The notes: a model not told the origin generated them from the letters alone. Positions 44,925 through 54,290 are shown, counted from the first letter of the stretch. The stretch is DNA of 64,000 nucleotides from GCA-001856825 sp049965815 (GCA_049965815.1 JBMFVV010000001.1:171449-235448); one strand, 5' to 3'. Numbers and translations are program-made.

Positions 44925-47129
44925 TCAGAGATCTGCGTAGTATTTCGCATCGTAGGGTTCTGGCTTAAGTCCCTTTCTCTCCCTGATCTTTGCGACCACT
45001 GATGCCTGGAGGTCCTTGGGAACGATCTGGTGGCCATGATTCTCAGTAGACCAAAGAACTCTACCACCTGTCGCACCTCTGATTGCAGATGCAAAGCCAA
45101 ACATTTCTGGAACTGGCACCATTGCAGATATTTTCGACTGTTCCCCTTCCTGATCCATCTCCGTTATTACCCCCCTTCTCTGCTGGAATTCCCTCGTCAC
45201 AGAGCCGGATTCCTCCAGTGGGGTATCTACAAAGACTTTCTGGACTGGTTCAAGCAACACCCTGTTAGCGAGACACATTGCTCCATAGATTGCATTCCTT
45301 ACTGCTGGTATGACCTGAGCTGGGCCTCTGTGGATGCTGTCTTCGTGGAGTTTTGCATCCACGAGCATGACCTTTACACCGTAGACCCTCTCATTGGCAA
45401 GAGGTCCTCTGTCCATCGCCTCTCCAAATGCCTCCTTGACCAGTTCCATGGTTTCATTCAGGTACTGGATACCCTTCGTCATATCCAGCAGGATGTTTGG
45501 GCCATGAACAGCTTCTATACCCTTAGCTTCATCCCTGTCAAGACCAAGTTCCTGTAGCATTGCTATGACGGCTTTCTTGTCTTTTATCCTATCTGCCTGT
45601 GCAATATCCCCCTTCAGTATTGCCTCCACTATGGGCTTCTCCAGGGGCTCTACCTCTATAAAGAACCTGTTGTGCTTGTTTGGTGATTTGCCTTCAAACG
45701 GACCACCCTTCCCCTGGACAGTTTCCCTGTAAACTACTATGGGGTCGGATGTCTCCACCTCTACCTTGTGTTCGTTCTTTATCCTGTAGAGAGTGACATC
45801 AAGATGGAGTTCACCCATTCCAGACATCAGGTGTTCTCCAGTTTCCTGGTTTATTTCTACTTCAATACTCGGGTCCGCCTTTGCAATTGTTCTGAGAACT
45901 TCTATGAGCCTTGGTAGATCCTTTGTGTGCTTTGCCTCTATAGCTACTGTAACGACGGGTTCAGAATAGTGGACCATTGGTTCAAAAACGTCCACAGTGG
46001 CTAAGCTGGAAACGGTTGAGCCGGCAATAGCATCCTTCAGCCCAACTACTGCAGGTATGTTACCCGCATCCATCTCGTCTATTGGAATCCTGTCAGGGCC
46101 AACCATCATGGCAAGTTGTTGGACCTTGTACTTCTTGTCACCTGCGCCGGATATGTATAGTTCAATACCTTTCACAAGCTTGCCGCTGAACAATCTGCCA
46201 ACAGCCACTTCTCCTGCGTGTTCGTCTACTATGATCTTGGTGACCATCATCATTACCGGCCCGTTTGAATCGCAGGTCGTCATTGCCTTTCCAACTTCTG
46301 ACGTTATGTCACCCCTCCATATCTGGGGAATCCTGTATACCTGCGCAACCTTTGGAGAGGGTAGGTGATGTACAACTGCATCAAGCAGAACCTTGTGCAG
46401 AGGTGATTTCTTCGCCAATGTTTTCTGGTCACCAGATGCGAGGTACTGGTAAACTTCCTTGAAACCGACTGATGACTTTGGTGTGTACTTTGTTGAAACT
46501 GCCCAGTTGTTGAATGCAGAGCCAAATATAACCGATCCGTTCTCCACATTGACCTGCCAGGCATCCTTGAACTCATCTGGAGCATACCTCTTAAGAAGCC
46601 TGTTGACTTCAGTTATTATCTTCACGAATTTCTTCATCATGTCTTCCGGGCCGAGCTTCAGTTCGTTAATCAGCCTGTCGACCTTATTTATGAACAGTAT
46701 TGGTTTCACTCTTTCCCTGAGTGCCTGCCTTATAACTGTCTCTGTTTGAGGCATTGGACCCTCTACGGAGTCAACGACGATGACTGCGCCATCCACTGCC
46801 CTCATTGCCCTTGTAACGTCGCCACCGAAATCAACGTGTCCAGGCGTATCTATGAGGTTTACCAGATACGTTGTTCCCTCAACCTCATGAACCATGGACG
46901 CAGAAGCTGCGTTGATCGTGATCCCCCTCGCCTGCTCCTGTTCGTCATAATCAAGCACAAGCTGCTTTCCGGCGAGTTCCTCGCTCATCATTCCTGCTCC
47001 AGCTATCAGGTTGTCGGAAAGTGTCGTCTTGCCATGATCTATATGCGCAGCTATTCCTATGTTCCTAATCCTTGTTATATCCTTCATTATTTCAGAAGCT
47101 TTCTGGATATTGTCCTCTTTTCTTCCCAT
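44925..47129 (-). CDS. fusA: Elongation factor 2
   Basis: The 734-residue translocase has GTPase motifs AHIDHGKTTLSDN (about 33-45), DTPGHVDFGGDV and NKVDRLINEL, and the domain IV segment IHRGPAQVIPAVRNAIYG, whose His is the diphthamide site in archaeal EF-2. The C-terminal FGFASAIRGATGGR completes domain V. An AAGGTGAT site precedes the ATG. It follows S7 by only 6 nt in the str cluster. Confidence 0.98.
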   Translation of the reverse strand: MGRKEDNIQKASEIMKDITRIRNIGIAAHIDHGKTTLSDNLIAGAGMMSEELAGKQLVLDYDEQEQARGITINAASASMVHEVEGTTYLVNLIDTPGHVDFGGDVTRAMRAVDGAVIVVDSVEGPMPQTETVIRQALRERVKPILFINKVDRLINELKLGPEDMMKKFVKIITEVNRLLKRYAPDEFKDAWQVNVENGSVIFGSAFNNWAVSTKYTPKSSVGFKEVYQYLASGDQKTLAKKSPLHKVLLDAVVHHLPSPKVAQVYRIPQIWRGDITSEVGKAMTTCDSNGPVMMMVTKIIVDEHAGEVAVGRLFSGKLVKGIELYISGAGDKKYKVQQLAMMVGPDRIPIDEMDAGNIPAVVGLKDAIAGSTVSSLATVDVFEPMVHYSEPVVTVAIEAKHTKDLPRLIEVLRTIAKADPSIEVEINQETGEHLMSGMGELHLDVTLYRIKNEHKVEVETSDPIVVYRETVQGKGGPFEGKSPNKHNRFFIEVEPLEKPIVEAILKGDIAQADRIKDKKAVIAMLQELGLDRDEAKGIEAVHGPNILLDMTKGIQYLNETMELVKEAFGEAMDRGPLANERVYGVKVMLVDAKLHEDSIHRGPAQVIPAVRNAIYGAMCLANRVLLEPVQKVFVDTPLEESGSVTREFQQRRGVITEMDQEGEQSKISAMVPVPEMFGFASAIRGATGGRVLWSTENHGHQIVPKDLQASVVAKIRERKGLKPEPYDAKYYADL

Positions 47130-47135
47130 TTAAAA

Positions 47136-47702
47136 TCACCTTGCTGAGGCCGCTTGTCTTTCTTTATCGTCCTTCTCCTTTATTGAGTAGCAGTTTGGAT
47201 CGTTCTTGGCTGCAAGTATTATCTCGTCTGCAAGTGCATCACTCATATTCTTCTTCGTTTTCTTTGCCGTCTGCCTTGCACCGAACGAAATGTTCCTTAT
47301 TGCCAGGTCAAGTCTCCTTGAGGAGCTTGTATCCACCGACTTCGGGACCGCAATACCACCGTATTTCAATCTCGTAATTTCTTCTCTCGGTCCAGCGTTC
47401 TGTATAGCATTGACATACACCTGAACGGGATTTTCCTTTGTCTTCTTCTCTATTATCTCAAAGGCTATCTTGACTGTCCGGTAGGCACTCTGTTTCTTCC
47501 CGGTCCACCTTATAGTTCTCATCAGATTATTTATAAGTCGCTCGACGACGTTCATCCCTGCCTTACCCATGAACTTGTTTGCGTGTCTGCCGTCACTGTG
47601 AAGTGTTGCGGTTGGCTTTAGGGAGATGTACTTGGTGAGCCCAGGATCAACTACTGAAATACCCGCAGTGTCCCACTTTTCAAAAACGAGAATAGTCGCC
47701 AT
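47136..47702 (-). CDS. rps7: Small subunit ribosomal protein S7
   Basis: The 188-residue protein is archaeal S7 (uS7): INNLMRTIRWTGKKQSA, AFEIIEKKTKENPVQVYVNAIQNAGPREEITRLKYGG, and the C-terminal SIKEKDDKERQAASAR. It organises the 30S head. It starts 5 nt after the S12 stop. Confidence 0.97.
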   Translation of the reverse strand: MATILVFEKWDTAGISVVDPGLTKYISLKPTATLHSDGRHANKFMGKAGMNVVERLINNLMRTIRWTGKKQSAYRTVKIAFEIIEKKTKENPVQVYVNAIQNAGPREEITRLKYGGIAVPKSVDTSSSRRLDLAIRNISFGARQTAKKTKKNMSDALADEIILAAKNDPNCYSIKEKDDKERQAASAR

Positions 47703-47707
47703 ATTGC

Positions 47708-48136
47708 TTACCTCACTGGCTTCTCCTTTCTTCCCTTCACGAGCTCTTTGAGGGAAACGTTGTTGACCTTTATGACCTTGTATCTTACACCCGGGATATC
47801 GCCCTTTGATCTTCCCATTCTTCCACCAATCCCTTCCACCATGACCTCGTCGTGTTCATCAATGAAGTTTATGGCCCCATCGCCCGGTGCAAATGCAGTA
47901 AGCTGTCTTCCGTTCTTTATAAGCTGTATCTTGACACACTTCCTTATTGCAGAATTGGGCTGTTTGGCCTCTATCCCAACTTTCTCTATAACGATTCCTC
48001 TTGCCTGAGGTGCACCCTCCAGGGGGTCACTTTTAATCTTTAACCTCAGTACTCTTCTCTTGTAGTCTCTATCAGACCATCGCAGTTTGTCTCTATTAAC
48101 TCTAACCTGTTTTCCACCCATTAGTCCGTTAGGCAA
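47708..48136 (-). CDS. rps12: Small subunit ribosomal protein S12
   Basis: The 142-residue protein is archaeal S12 (uS12), with SDRDYKRRVLRLKIKSDPLEGAPQARGI... and KQPNSAIRKCVKIQL in the decoding-site loop. I place the start at the TTG at 48136, five nt after GAGGTGA: this yields MPNGLMGGKQ, like archaeal S12 N-termini, while the in-frame GTG at 48145 lies inside that site. It is the first gene of this str cluster; the usual upstream L30e/NusA/RNA polymerase genes are not here. Confidence 0.96.
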   Translation of the reverse strand: MPNGLMGGKQVRVNRDKLRWSDRDYKRRVLRLKIKSDPLEGAPQARGIVIEKVGIEAKQPNSAIRKCVKIQLIKNGRQLTAFAPGDGAINFIDEHDEVMVEGIGGRMGRSKGDIPGVRYKVIKVNNVSLKELVKGRKEKPVR

Positions 48137-48173
48137 TTTATTCACCTCAAGGCGCCTTTCAAGATGGTAAAGG

Positions 48174-48184
48174 CATATAAAAAT
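48174..48184 (-). promoter_or_regulatory. TATA box of the str cluster
   Basis: The minus strand reads ATTTTTATATG, centred about 43 nt before the S12 start codon. This predicts a short leader of about 18 nt carrying the GAGGTGA site. Confidence 0.55.
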
Positions 48185-48284
48185 GTGCCTATCAGGTTGT
48201 GTCAGGACATGATCGTATGTCCAAGGACTACAATATTTTCAGACTAAGTTTGACAGTTCCCAATATTTCCGGGAACAGCTGCTG

Positions 48285-48698
48285 TCAGAGCAGAGAAAGG
48301 ACTTTTGGAAACAGTTCCTCTTCTTCCTGCTTGTGGTGTTGTGCCAGTGTTTCCTTTAGAAGATTGAGATTGTTCTCAGTTTCAGTCCATCCGGTATATG
48401 TGGATTCCACAGACTGCTCCACAAGCTTCATGATCTTTATATGATCCTGGAGAATCTTGATGTACGGCTCTGAAGCCTCCTTCCCCAGCTTATCAATCAG
48501 CAACTTCAGCAAAACTGCTTCCTCATCTATCGTGTGTTGAGAGAGTGTATCCCTCACCTCAGCAATTACTGGGAAGGCACCGCTGAGGTTGCCAGTTTTG
48601 TATGTGATGACAGCATCATCAATGAGGTCCGGTATGGCCCTGTGCTCCTCCTTCAGCTTATCTATCATTTTATCTATCGGTAAGTCCCTTGGTATCAT
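48285..48698 (-). CDS. Hemerythrin HHE-domain protein
   Basis: The 137-residue four-helix protein has the metal-ligand spacing of HHE hemerythrins: KEEHRAIPDL, SQHTIDEEAVL, QDHIKIM and QHHKQEEEELFPKV. It would bind a di-iron centre for oxygen or redox sensing or storage. It is monocistronic; the start ATG is followed by IPRDLPIDKMIDKL. Confidence 0.85.
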   Translation of the reverse strand: MIPRDLPIDKMIDKLKEEHRAIPDLIDDAVITYKTGNLSGAFPVIAEVRDTLSQHTIDEEAVLLKLLIDKLGKEASEPYIKILQDHIKIMKLVEQSVESTYTGWTETENNLNLLKETLAQHHKQEEEELFPKVLSLL

Positions 48699-48717
48699 AC
48701 ATGGTTAGCCTGACATA

Positions 48718-49749
48718 TCATTTAATCTTTTCAAGGCCTATATCTTCATTCACTCTTTCTGCCAAGTACAGTATGCCTCCAAACTTGAACAGATACGCAG
48801 TTTTCTCCCCATCCAATTCCCTTTCCAGATTTCTCCTTTCTTCATAATATTTTGTCGGGTCCATGGAGAACCTTATGATCACTTTCCCCACCTTCATCTC
48901 TGCCAGCTTTTTTTTAGCATCGTAGATGCTTTTGGCAGATTCCAGCACCGAATATGATTTGGTGAGGAATGGGCCTTCAATGAACTTGTTAGACGTGACC
49001 AGGGTCTTCTGCCTGTCCTCATGAAGAAGGCTCAGGTCTGGATTCATCTTGAGAAATTCTGGTATAAGGTCTGAGTAGAAGAGTGACTCATCTATATCGT
49101 ATATCCAATTCTGTGGCTTGTTTCTTCTCCTTATCTCTCGTTCCATGTTCTGGTCCTCGACAATTCGTTCACCTGCAGGAAGAGAGAGAGCATTCCTTCC
49201 AAACTTTTTGGCCCCGTCCACATATACGCTCATCCTCTTTAGCTCCCCAGAAAGGGAGATATACTCCACCTCCCAATCTTTTTTAAGCAAGCTTCTTGGA
49301 AAGAGTGGCGGAAGATCAAAAGAGAACTTGCCTCCCTTATACATCCTCAAGATTTCAACAGGATTTGGTGAAAGGTCTTCGAATGTCCATGTCTCTTTTG
49401 CTCTCCTCCTCGAAGGGTCAGAATGGACTGTTTCTACTTCTGATACCATATTCACTGTCTTGGGATCCAGAGCATCTCCTTCTATCACTTCTAGATTGTG
49501 TAGACCCATCGTCTCAACATTCTTTCTGAGGTAGCCCAGTCTGTTTGGGTCGTTATCCACCGCGATTACCCTTTCTGAAAATATCGCAAAATGCAGTGCC
49601 TGGATACCGATGCCTGCTCCCAGGTCTACAATAGCCCTCGATTTCAACCTTTCAGCCTTGTACTTCGCAATTGCCTGCGGAGTGCTCATCCTGAAACCTT
49701 CCTGGTCGAATACCAGGTTGTCCATCGGCTGTTTCTTTACTTCTGTCAT
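48718..49749 (-). CDS. THUMP-like class I SAM methyltransferase
   Basis: The 343-residue protein combines a Rossmann methyltransferase (VDLGAGIGIQALHFAIF, AVDNDPNRLGYL, IEGDAL) with a DPSRRR motif at residues 112-117 like the DPARR of THUMP-like methyltransferases, and a C-terminal THUMP-like domain (about 260-335). Related proteins methylate RNA; the target is unknown. The start has TEVKKQPMDNLVFDQEGFRMST as expected for family members. Confidence 0.75.
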   Translation of the reverse strand: MTEVKKQPMDNLVFDQEGFRMSTPQAIAKYKAERLKSRAIVDLGAGIGIQALHFAIFSERVIAVDNDPNRLGYLRKNVETMGLHNLEVIEGDALDPKTVNMVSEVETVHSDPSRRRAKETWTFEDLSPNPVEILRMYKGGKFSFDLPPLFPRSLLKKDWEVEYISLSGELKRMSVYVDGAKKFGRNALSLPAGERIVEDQNMEREIRRRNKPQNWIYDIDESLFYSDLIPEFLKMNPDLSLLHEDRQKTLVTSNKFIEGPFLTKSYSVLESAKSIYDAKKKLAEMKVGKVIIRFSMDPTKYYEERRNLERELDGEKTAYLFKFGGILYLAERVNEDIGLEKIK

Positions 49750-49818
49750 ATTACACTAGTAAGAAATTAATATTCCTAATATCGGATAAATGACTTTTGT
49801 CACGCCAAAATGATTTCA

Positions 49819-50409
49819 TTATTCTTCAGTGATATTTTGATCATCAGCTATTGAACCCTTGACCTTTACGAAACCCTCAGAGATAGACTCGCTCATGTTA
49901 TTGACACCGAACACCTCGAGGAAACACTTGATTGCACCTGAAGTAACCCTCGCTGATGCCATGCTGTAACCGGTCCCCATCAGTATGAGTTCAACCTCCT
50001 TGTCATCAGTCTTCAGTTCCATCTTTGTAAGTGGAGTGAAGAGGGCGTATTCCTTGAATTCCTGAGACAGTTGCCGTACGTCTGGAACTATGCTTTTTAT
50101 CAGTTCTCCCGCTATTCTACCGCTTTCGCACCATATATCCATGACCTTATCAGCTGAATTCGATATAGCCAGATTGAGTGTTGTATCGAGAAGAAGGCTC
50201 GGTACTGGTACAGCGTCAACAGCTTTCGACACTTCTAAGAATTTCATCAGTTTCATCAGCTGGCTCCTGGAGAGGCCCATTGTCTTCAAGTGAAGGTACA
50301 GGTCAACAGATTCCGTTATTATGGAGCTTATTGTCTTTCCATCTTCTTCAGCCGAGTCCTGGATCTTTTTAGCCATTTCATTGGTAAGGGATACGTTTAA
50401 CCTTGCCAT
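49819..50409 (-). CDS. Ribbon-helix-helix DNA-binding regulator with sensor domain
   Basis: The 196-residue protein starts with a CopG/MetJ-type ribbon-helix-helix (MARLNVSLTNEMAKKIQ, then DGKTISSIITESVDLYL), followed by an alpha/beta region (about 60-185) that may sense a ligand. It is divergent from the DUF981 membrane protein gene across about 110 bp, so it could control that gene. Its own TATA box is a TTTATACT element at 50432-50440, 27 nt before the ATG. The ligand is unknown. Confidence 0.75.
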   Translation of the reverse strand: MARLNVSLTNEMAKKIQDSAEEDGKTISSIITESVDLYLHLKTMGLSRSQLMKLMKFLEVSKAVDAVPVPSLLLDTTLNLAISNSADKVMDIWCESGRIAGELIKSIVPDVRQLSQEFKEYALFTPLTKMELKTDDKEVELILMGTGYSMASARVTSGAIKCFLEVFGVNNMSESISEGFVKVKGSIADDQNITEE

Positions 50410-50520
50410 CCTACCTTGTTAATACCAGTGAGTATAAATGTGTTCACCTGCACAAGAATGTGAAATATAGCACCTGATAAATGATATAGATTCTTGCAAT
50501 TCTGGAGCGGTGACCTAAAA

Positions 50521-51117
50521 ATGGCATGGTTATTTACAGATCCACTGGCAGCAAACCTATTCGTTGTAGGAATAATGTTTGCTTCATTTGGATCGTACGC
50601 AATCTATAGGTTCTTCCTAAACAGGAACAAACCGGAAATAAACTCAGGGTTCGCCTACCTACTGATAGCAACAGGTATCTACGCGTTGTCTTACGGAGTT
50701 CTCTACAGCGTCATTGTACCTACACCTTTCACTGTAGCAGACGGAGAGCTCTTTGGCGACCCAATGGTGATACTCGGTGTTGCCTCGATACTTATAGGAG
50801 TCCTGATAAACAAGAAAGTGTCGCTCGCCTTTGCGGGAATATTCACTTTCTTCGGTGGAGTGCTCGGAGTCATATACGCAATACAGGGATACATCCTTGG
50901 GATGTCTTCCCCGCTGTACATACTCCTCCTATATCTGGGCGCTGGTATCGGTGGAATGCTCACAGCACCATTGGTCGTACTACCAAACAGCAAGGCAGTC
51001 AAGGTAGTGGCTGTTCTAGTGGCAATAGCATTCATTGGCGTTGCGATACTCGCACTGGTCATAGGAAGCACTGCAATCGGCGGCCATCTGGTAGATTTCG
51101 CGAAAGCTAGAGCCTAA
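50521..51117 (+). CDS. DUF981-type membrane protein
   Basis: The 198-residue protein has about six hydrophobic segments: FTDPLAANLFVVGIMFASFG, the ILIGVLINKKVSLAFAGIF stretch and a final VAIAFIGVAILALVIGS. It resembles the archaeal DUF981 family of unknown function. I place the start at the ATG at 50521, seven nt after GGTGA, since the upstream frame adds only nine residues. It is divergent from the RHH regulator and followed 18 bp on by a zinc ribbon gene, suggesting one locus. Confidence 0.7.
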   Translation: MAWLFTDPLAANLFVVGIMFASFGSYAIYRFFLNRNKPEINSGFAYLLIATGIYALSYGVLYSVIVPTPFTVADGELFGDPMVILGVASILIGVLINKKVSLAFAGIFTFFGGVLGVIYAIQGYILGMSSPLYILLLYLGAGIGGMLTAPLVVLPNSKAVKVVAVLVAIAFIGVAILALVIGSTAIGGHLVDFAKARA

Positions 51118-51135
51118 ATTTTTATTGTGTTTATT

Positions 51136-51318
51136 ATGCAAACGCTGCTGGTCTCCTGTCCAAGATGCGGATCGAAGGATTTCACAGTGATGGAGCCAGC
51201 GGCGATAACTTATAAATGTTTCATAAAGGTTCCATTTGTCTGCAACAACTGCGGTTATAAGGGAACCATAAAGGTAGTAAAGGACGAGAAGAAGGAAATC
51301 GAAATACGTGTAGAATGA
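51136..51318 (+). CDS. Small zinc-ribbon protein
   Basis: The 60-residue protein has two Cys pairs, CPRC and CNNC, spaced about 25 residues apart around YKCFIKVPF, forming a rubredoxin/zinc-ribbon knuckle. Such proteins bind nucleic acid or protein partners. The ATG at 51136 starts the fold; the frame also opens at a GTG three codons before. It follows the DUF981 gene on the same strand by 18 bp. Confidence 0.65.
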   Translation: MQTLLVSCPRCGSKDFTVMEPAAITYKCFIKVPFVCNNCGYKGTIKVVKDEKKEIEIRVE

Positions 51319-51382
51319 CTAAAGTTGTTATTGCTTTACAGACATTCATGGTTACTTTTTACTAAAATTATTTTAGCGAAAG

Positions 51383-51392
51383 ATTTATTTTA
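51383..51392 (+). promoter_or_regulatory. TATA box of the secreted-protein gene
   Basis: ATTTATTTTA is centred about 25 nt before the ATG at 51413. Confidence 0.6.
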
Positions 51393-51412
51393 AGATATTT
51401 TTAATCACATAT

Positions 51413-52807
51413 ATGTTGCCTAAGAAAGTAATTGCCATAGCTGTATTGACAGTAGTCATACTTTCTTCAGCAACTGTTGTCAGTACTGCAATGAGAGAGT
51501 CCACAGTGACAAATGCGGTTCAGCTGAACCCTATATCGCTGGCCGCACCAGAAGGAGCATTTGCGTTCCTGTCAGAATTCACCAGCGGTGGGAACTTTTC
51601 TGACTATGGATGGTCTATGATTAGCGGAAGTTCATCTCCAGTCATAGTGAAATCCACTAATTACTATGGTGAGCCTTCAATAGCACTGACAGCAGGCACT
51701 GCCCTGTATTCCCAAAAAGGTATAGTCCGGGGGGATAAGTCCCTATCATTTCAATTTGCGGTCAACGCTGCTGATGGCAATGGGACATTCTTGATAACAA
51801 ACTCAACAGGTGAGGATATCGCATCAATTAGCGCTGACTGGAACACTGTTTCCGTCAACTCACCTGGGATGAGCTCTCCCTTCATTGGAAATATCACAAT
51901 GAACTCAAATTCCAACGGATGGATACTAGTAAGCGGAAACCTGTTCAAATATACCATCGGGAATGAATCTTCGTGGAGACTCCAGGTGTTCGTCGACAAT
52001 ACCACATCCGTTTTTGCAAACATATCCACCCCTGGGGGGTATTCCTATGCTGGCATTGAGATTCTTTCTTCGAGTGGGACCGTATTCTTTACGAATATAA
52101 TATTCACCAGCTACAGGATGGCTGTTTACCTACCTGGGTACAACAACATGGAGGGGTACGGACAAGGGTCCGGAGCCCTTGTAAGTCTCCTGAAACCTTT
52201 CACGATCTTGCATGCAAATTTCGTACTTTACAACTGGTCAGTGACAAGGTATTCAACTCTAAGTTTCCAGATAAATGCCATGAACTACAACGGTGCTGAA
52301 AACCAGACGGCCAATGGTTTCTTTCAGCTTGGAGTTGATCTTGATCCAAACGGAAAGATAGCTCCCTGGTACGTTGGGAACAATAGGGCAATTGCGATAT
52401 ATTTCAAGAATCATCAAAGCCCCGACTTCATGCCAGGTTTTCCAACACCCAATGGGACGGTTCTTGGTCTTACAATCCAGGACATTCCTTCGAAAGGAAT
52501 GATATCATTTCAGGTAATTGACTACAGCGTGAGCAACCAGTACAGGTACTGGAATGTGAGCATACCATACATAGGCACTGAGTTCTATGCGGCTTATACC
52601 CAGATAGAAACTTCGTCCATGAATGGCTCTCAGCTTAATGACTATAGATTCAACGGGTCAATGTTCAATATATCCTACGGATCCAGCATTTCTAGCCTTG
52701 TGCCACTGAACAGCAGCTACATGCTTCCATTTTCCATAGATGCCCCTTCAACTTGGAGCCTCACCTATTACAGTAACCAAACTGCTGGTTACAGGCAGGT
52801 AGACTGA
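51413..52807 (+). CDS. Secreted protein of unknown function
   Basis: The 464-residue protein has an N-terminal signal-like segment (PKKVIAIAVLTVVILSSATVVSTA) and a large Ser/Asn/Thr/Gly-rich exterior part with many N-x-S/T sequons (for example NFSD, NITM, NWSV). Alternating short strands suggest one or two beta-sandwich domains, perhaps jelly-roll/LamG-like, in about 60-240 and 250-450. No C-terminal membrane anchor is seen, so it may be released or held in the surface layer. No enzyme motif is recognised. Confidence 0.7.
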   Translation: MLPKKVIAIAVLTVVILSSATVVSTAMRESTVTNAVQLNPISLAAPEGAFAFLSEFTSGGNFSDYGWSMISGSSSPVIVKSTNYYGEPSIALTAGTALYSQKGIVRGDKSLSFQFAVNAADGNGTFLITNSTGEDIASISADWNTVSVNSPGMSSPFIGNITMNSNSNGWILVSGNLFKYTIGNESSWRLQVFVDNTTSVFANISTPGGYSYAGIEILSSSGTVFFTNIIFTSYRMAVYLPGYNNMEGYGQGSGALVSLLKPFTILHANFVLYNWSVTRYSTLSFQINAMNYNGAENQTANGFFQLGVDLDPNGKIAPWYVGNNRAIAIYFKNHQSPDFMPGFPTPNGTVLGLTIQDIPSKGMISFQVIDYSVSNQYRYWNVSIPYIGTEFYAAYTQIETSSMNGSQLNDYRFNGSMFNISYGSSISSLVPLNSSYMLPFSIDAPSTWSLTYYSNQTAGYRQVD

Positions 52808-52816
52808 CCGTTCCCT

Positions 52817-53446
52817 CTATAATTTAGTTTGGCTATCGCCGTTCAGTTCGTCTTTGAGACCTCCGATCAATTCACCAAGATTAACGATCTCATAGCTGAC
52901 CCGCTTATTCTTAACTGCGTCCCTTACCATTCTTTCCCTTTCTACAAGACCTGATGATTTTCCACTCTTTATCTCGAGGAAGAGAACTTCCACCTCGCTG
53001 GATCCGTCACTCAGTCCCTTGAATGCAACAAAATCAACTGGTGTTCCAAGATGCCTGAAGTCCTTGAGATTTACACCATACTTGTTTGAGAGCAGAACGG
53101 GCGAGAACTCTTCGCCTATCTTCCCCAGGAGAGTGTTGATTGACTTCTGAATTGCATCTTCCCTGATCTTCTTTTCTTCCTGCTTTTTCCAGGATTCGAG
53201 CTGTACCTGGTAATCCTTTTTGAGCGTGTCATTGATCTGAGTCCTTATGGTGTTTATGCTTGACTCAGTCCACTGGTTGAAAAGTGACTTGGCTGTTTCT
53301 TCGGCCATTTTTTGAATGCTCAGTTTCTCGTGTTCCATGGTGAGCTTAAGTTTCAGTATTCTCCTCTCAAGGACGAAACTTATTATCAGAATTATTACGG
53401 CAGAAGCAAGAATGATTCCTATTACAAGGGAAATGGAAACCGTCAC
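52817..53446 (-). CDS. Holliday-junction-resolvase-like membrane-anchored protein
   Basis: The 209-residue protein has an N-terminal membrane segment (about 5-27), a coiled coil (about 30-100) and a C-terminal PD-(D/E)XK-like domain: LLSNKYGVNLKDFRHLGTPVDFVAFKG, then VLFLEIKSGKS, matching the Endonuc_Holl (COG4741) predicted nuclease family with D-x(n)-E-x-K. The start is a GTG. Despite the nuclease-like fold, location at the membrane is odd and activity is untested. It lies 21 bp after the NTF2-like gene on the same strand. Confidence 0.75.
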   Translation of the reverse strand: MTVSISLVIGIILASAVIILIISFVLERRILKLKLTMEHEKLSIQKMAEETAKSLFNQWTESSINTIRTQINDTLKKDYQVQLESWKKQEEKKIREDAIQKSINTLLGKIGEEFSPVLLSNKYGVNLKDFRHLGTPVDFVAFKGLSDGSSEVEVLFLEIKSGKSSGLVERERMVRDAVKNKRVSYEIVNLGELIGGLKDELNGDSQTKL

Positions 53447-53467
53447 TGCCTAATATGAACTTCAATT

Positions 53468-53857
53468 TTAAATAGATTTAATAGAGGTTTGACCACCATT
53501 CTGGTAGGTCATGATTGGAGATATATCCATGTATATCCTATAGTCGTAAATCTTGCTTCCCCTATACTTCATTACGCTCACCACAGGTAGCGATATCACA
53601 TTACCATCCTTCATCGTATAGTTTGCTACTGCCTCCACTGCATATCCTTCCTTGTTCTCGAAAATTCCTGTAACGTCGTGTCTAAGAGCACTGATTTTGG
53701 AAAAGAGATAATTGAGCCCTGTTACAACAGCATCCCTGCCTGTTGAAAGATTTCCGTTTGAAAACATGAATTTCACGTCATCAGTCATTAGATCAGAGAA
53801 GGAGACTGCATTCATTTGATCTGCGACCTTCAATACTTCAGATACATTCCTTGCCAT
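53468..53857 (-). CDS. NTF2/SnoaL-like protein
   Basis: The 129-residue protein has the helix-then-sheet layout of NTF2-like folds: VSEVLKVADQMNAVSFSDLMTDDVKFMFSN, GRDAVVTGLNYLFSKI, and HDVTGIFENKEGYAVEAVANYTMKDG. Such proteins act as small-molecule isomerases or binding proteins. It appears to be the first gene of a two-gene unit with the Holliday-resolvase-like gene. Confidence 0.75.
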   Translation of the reverse strand: MARNVSEVLKVADQMNAVSFSDLMTDDVKFMFSNGNLSTGRDAVVTGLNYLFSKISALRHDVTGIFENKEGYAVEAVANYTMKDGNVISLPVVSVMKYRGSKIYDYRIYMDISPIMTYQNGGQTSIKSI

Positions 53858-54097
53858 ATCCCGTAAGTACGCTCGAAGCTAAATAGGTGTTCTTATCATT
53901 CACTGTTTGAGATTTAGGGCGTTGTATGGCAGTAGGTGCTATTCCTTCCGATATCCACTAGCTGCATCTTAAATGGAAGCACTTTGGAAGAAAAAATATT
54001 GATTAGACAGGTATTGTGGGTACGCAGATAATCTTAAAGTTTTCACAAAGATGAAAATTATGAACGATCCAAGCCAAAGATTGTTTCGTGGTAAATA
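53858..54097. other. Intergenic region downstream of tRNA-Pro
   Basis: About 240 bp with no recognised gene or repeat. It includes the upstream side of the NTF2-like gene and the 3' side of the tRNA-Pro gene. Confidence 0.4.
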
Positions 54098-54170
54098 TGG
54101 GGCTGCCCGGATTTGGACCGGGGTCTCAGGCTCCCAAAGCCCGTAGGATACCAAGCTACCCCACAGCCCC
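54098..54170 (-). tRNA. tRNA-Pro (anticodon TGG)
   Basis: On the minus strand GGGGCTG pairs with CAGCCCC, followed by A. The anticodon arm CGGGC/GCCTG encloses TTTGGGA, giving TGG. The T-loop has TCCAAAT. Length is 73 nt; CCA is not encoded. Confidence 0.95.
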
Positions 54171-54279
54171 TTCCGACCTCATTTTCACTCAGTTAATATT
54201 CCTTTCCACAAAATAGTGACCAGTCCTATTATATGATCATTCCATTAATTATTCAATTCCCTTTGAATTTGAACGTCCA

Positions 54280-54290
54280 TTAAAATTATC
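54280..54290 (+). promoter_or_regulatory. TATA box of aMBF1 gene
   Basis: TTAAAATTATC lies about 28 nt before the ATG at 54314. Confidence 0.55.
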
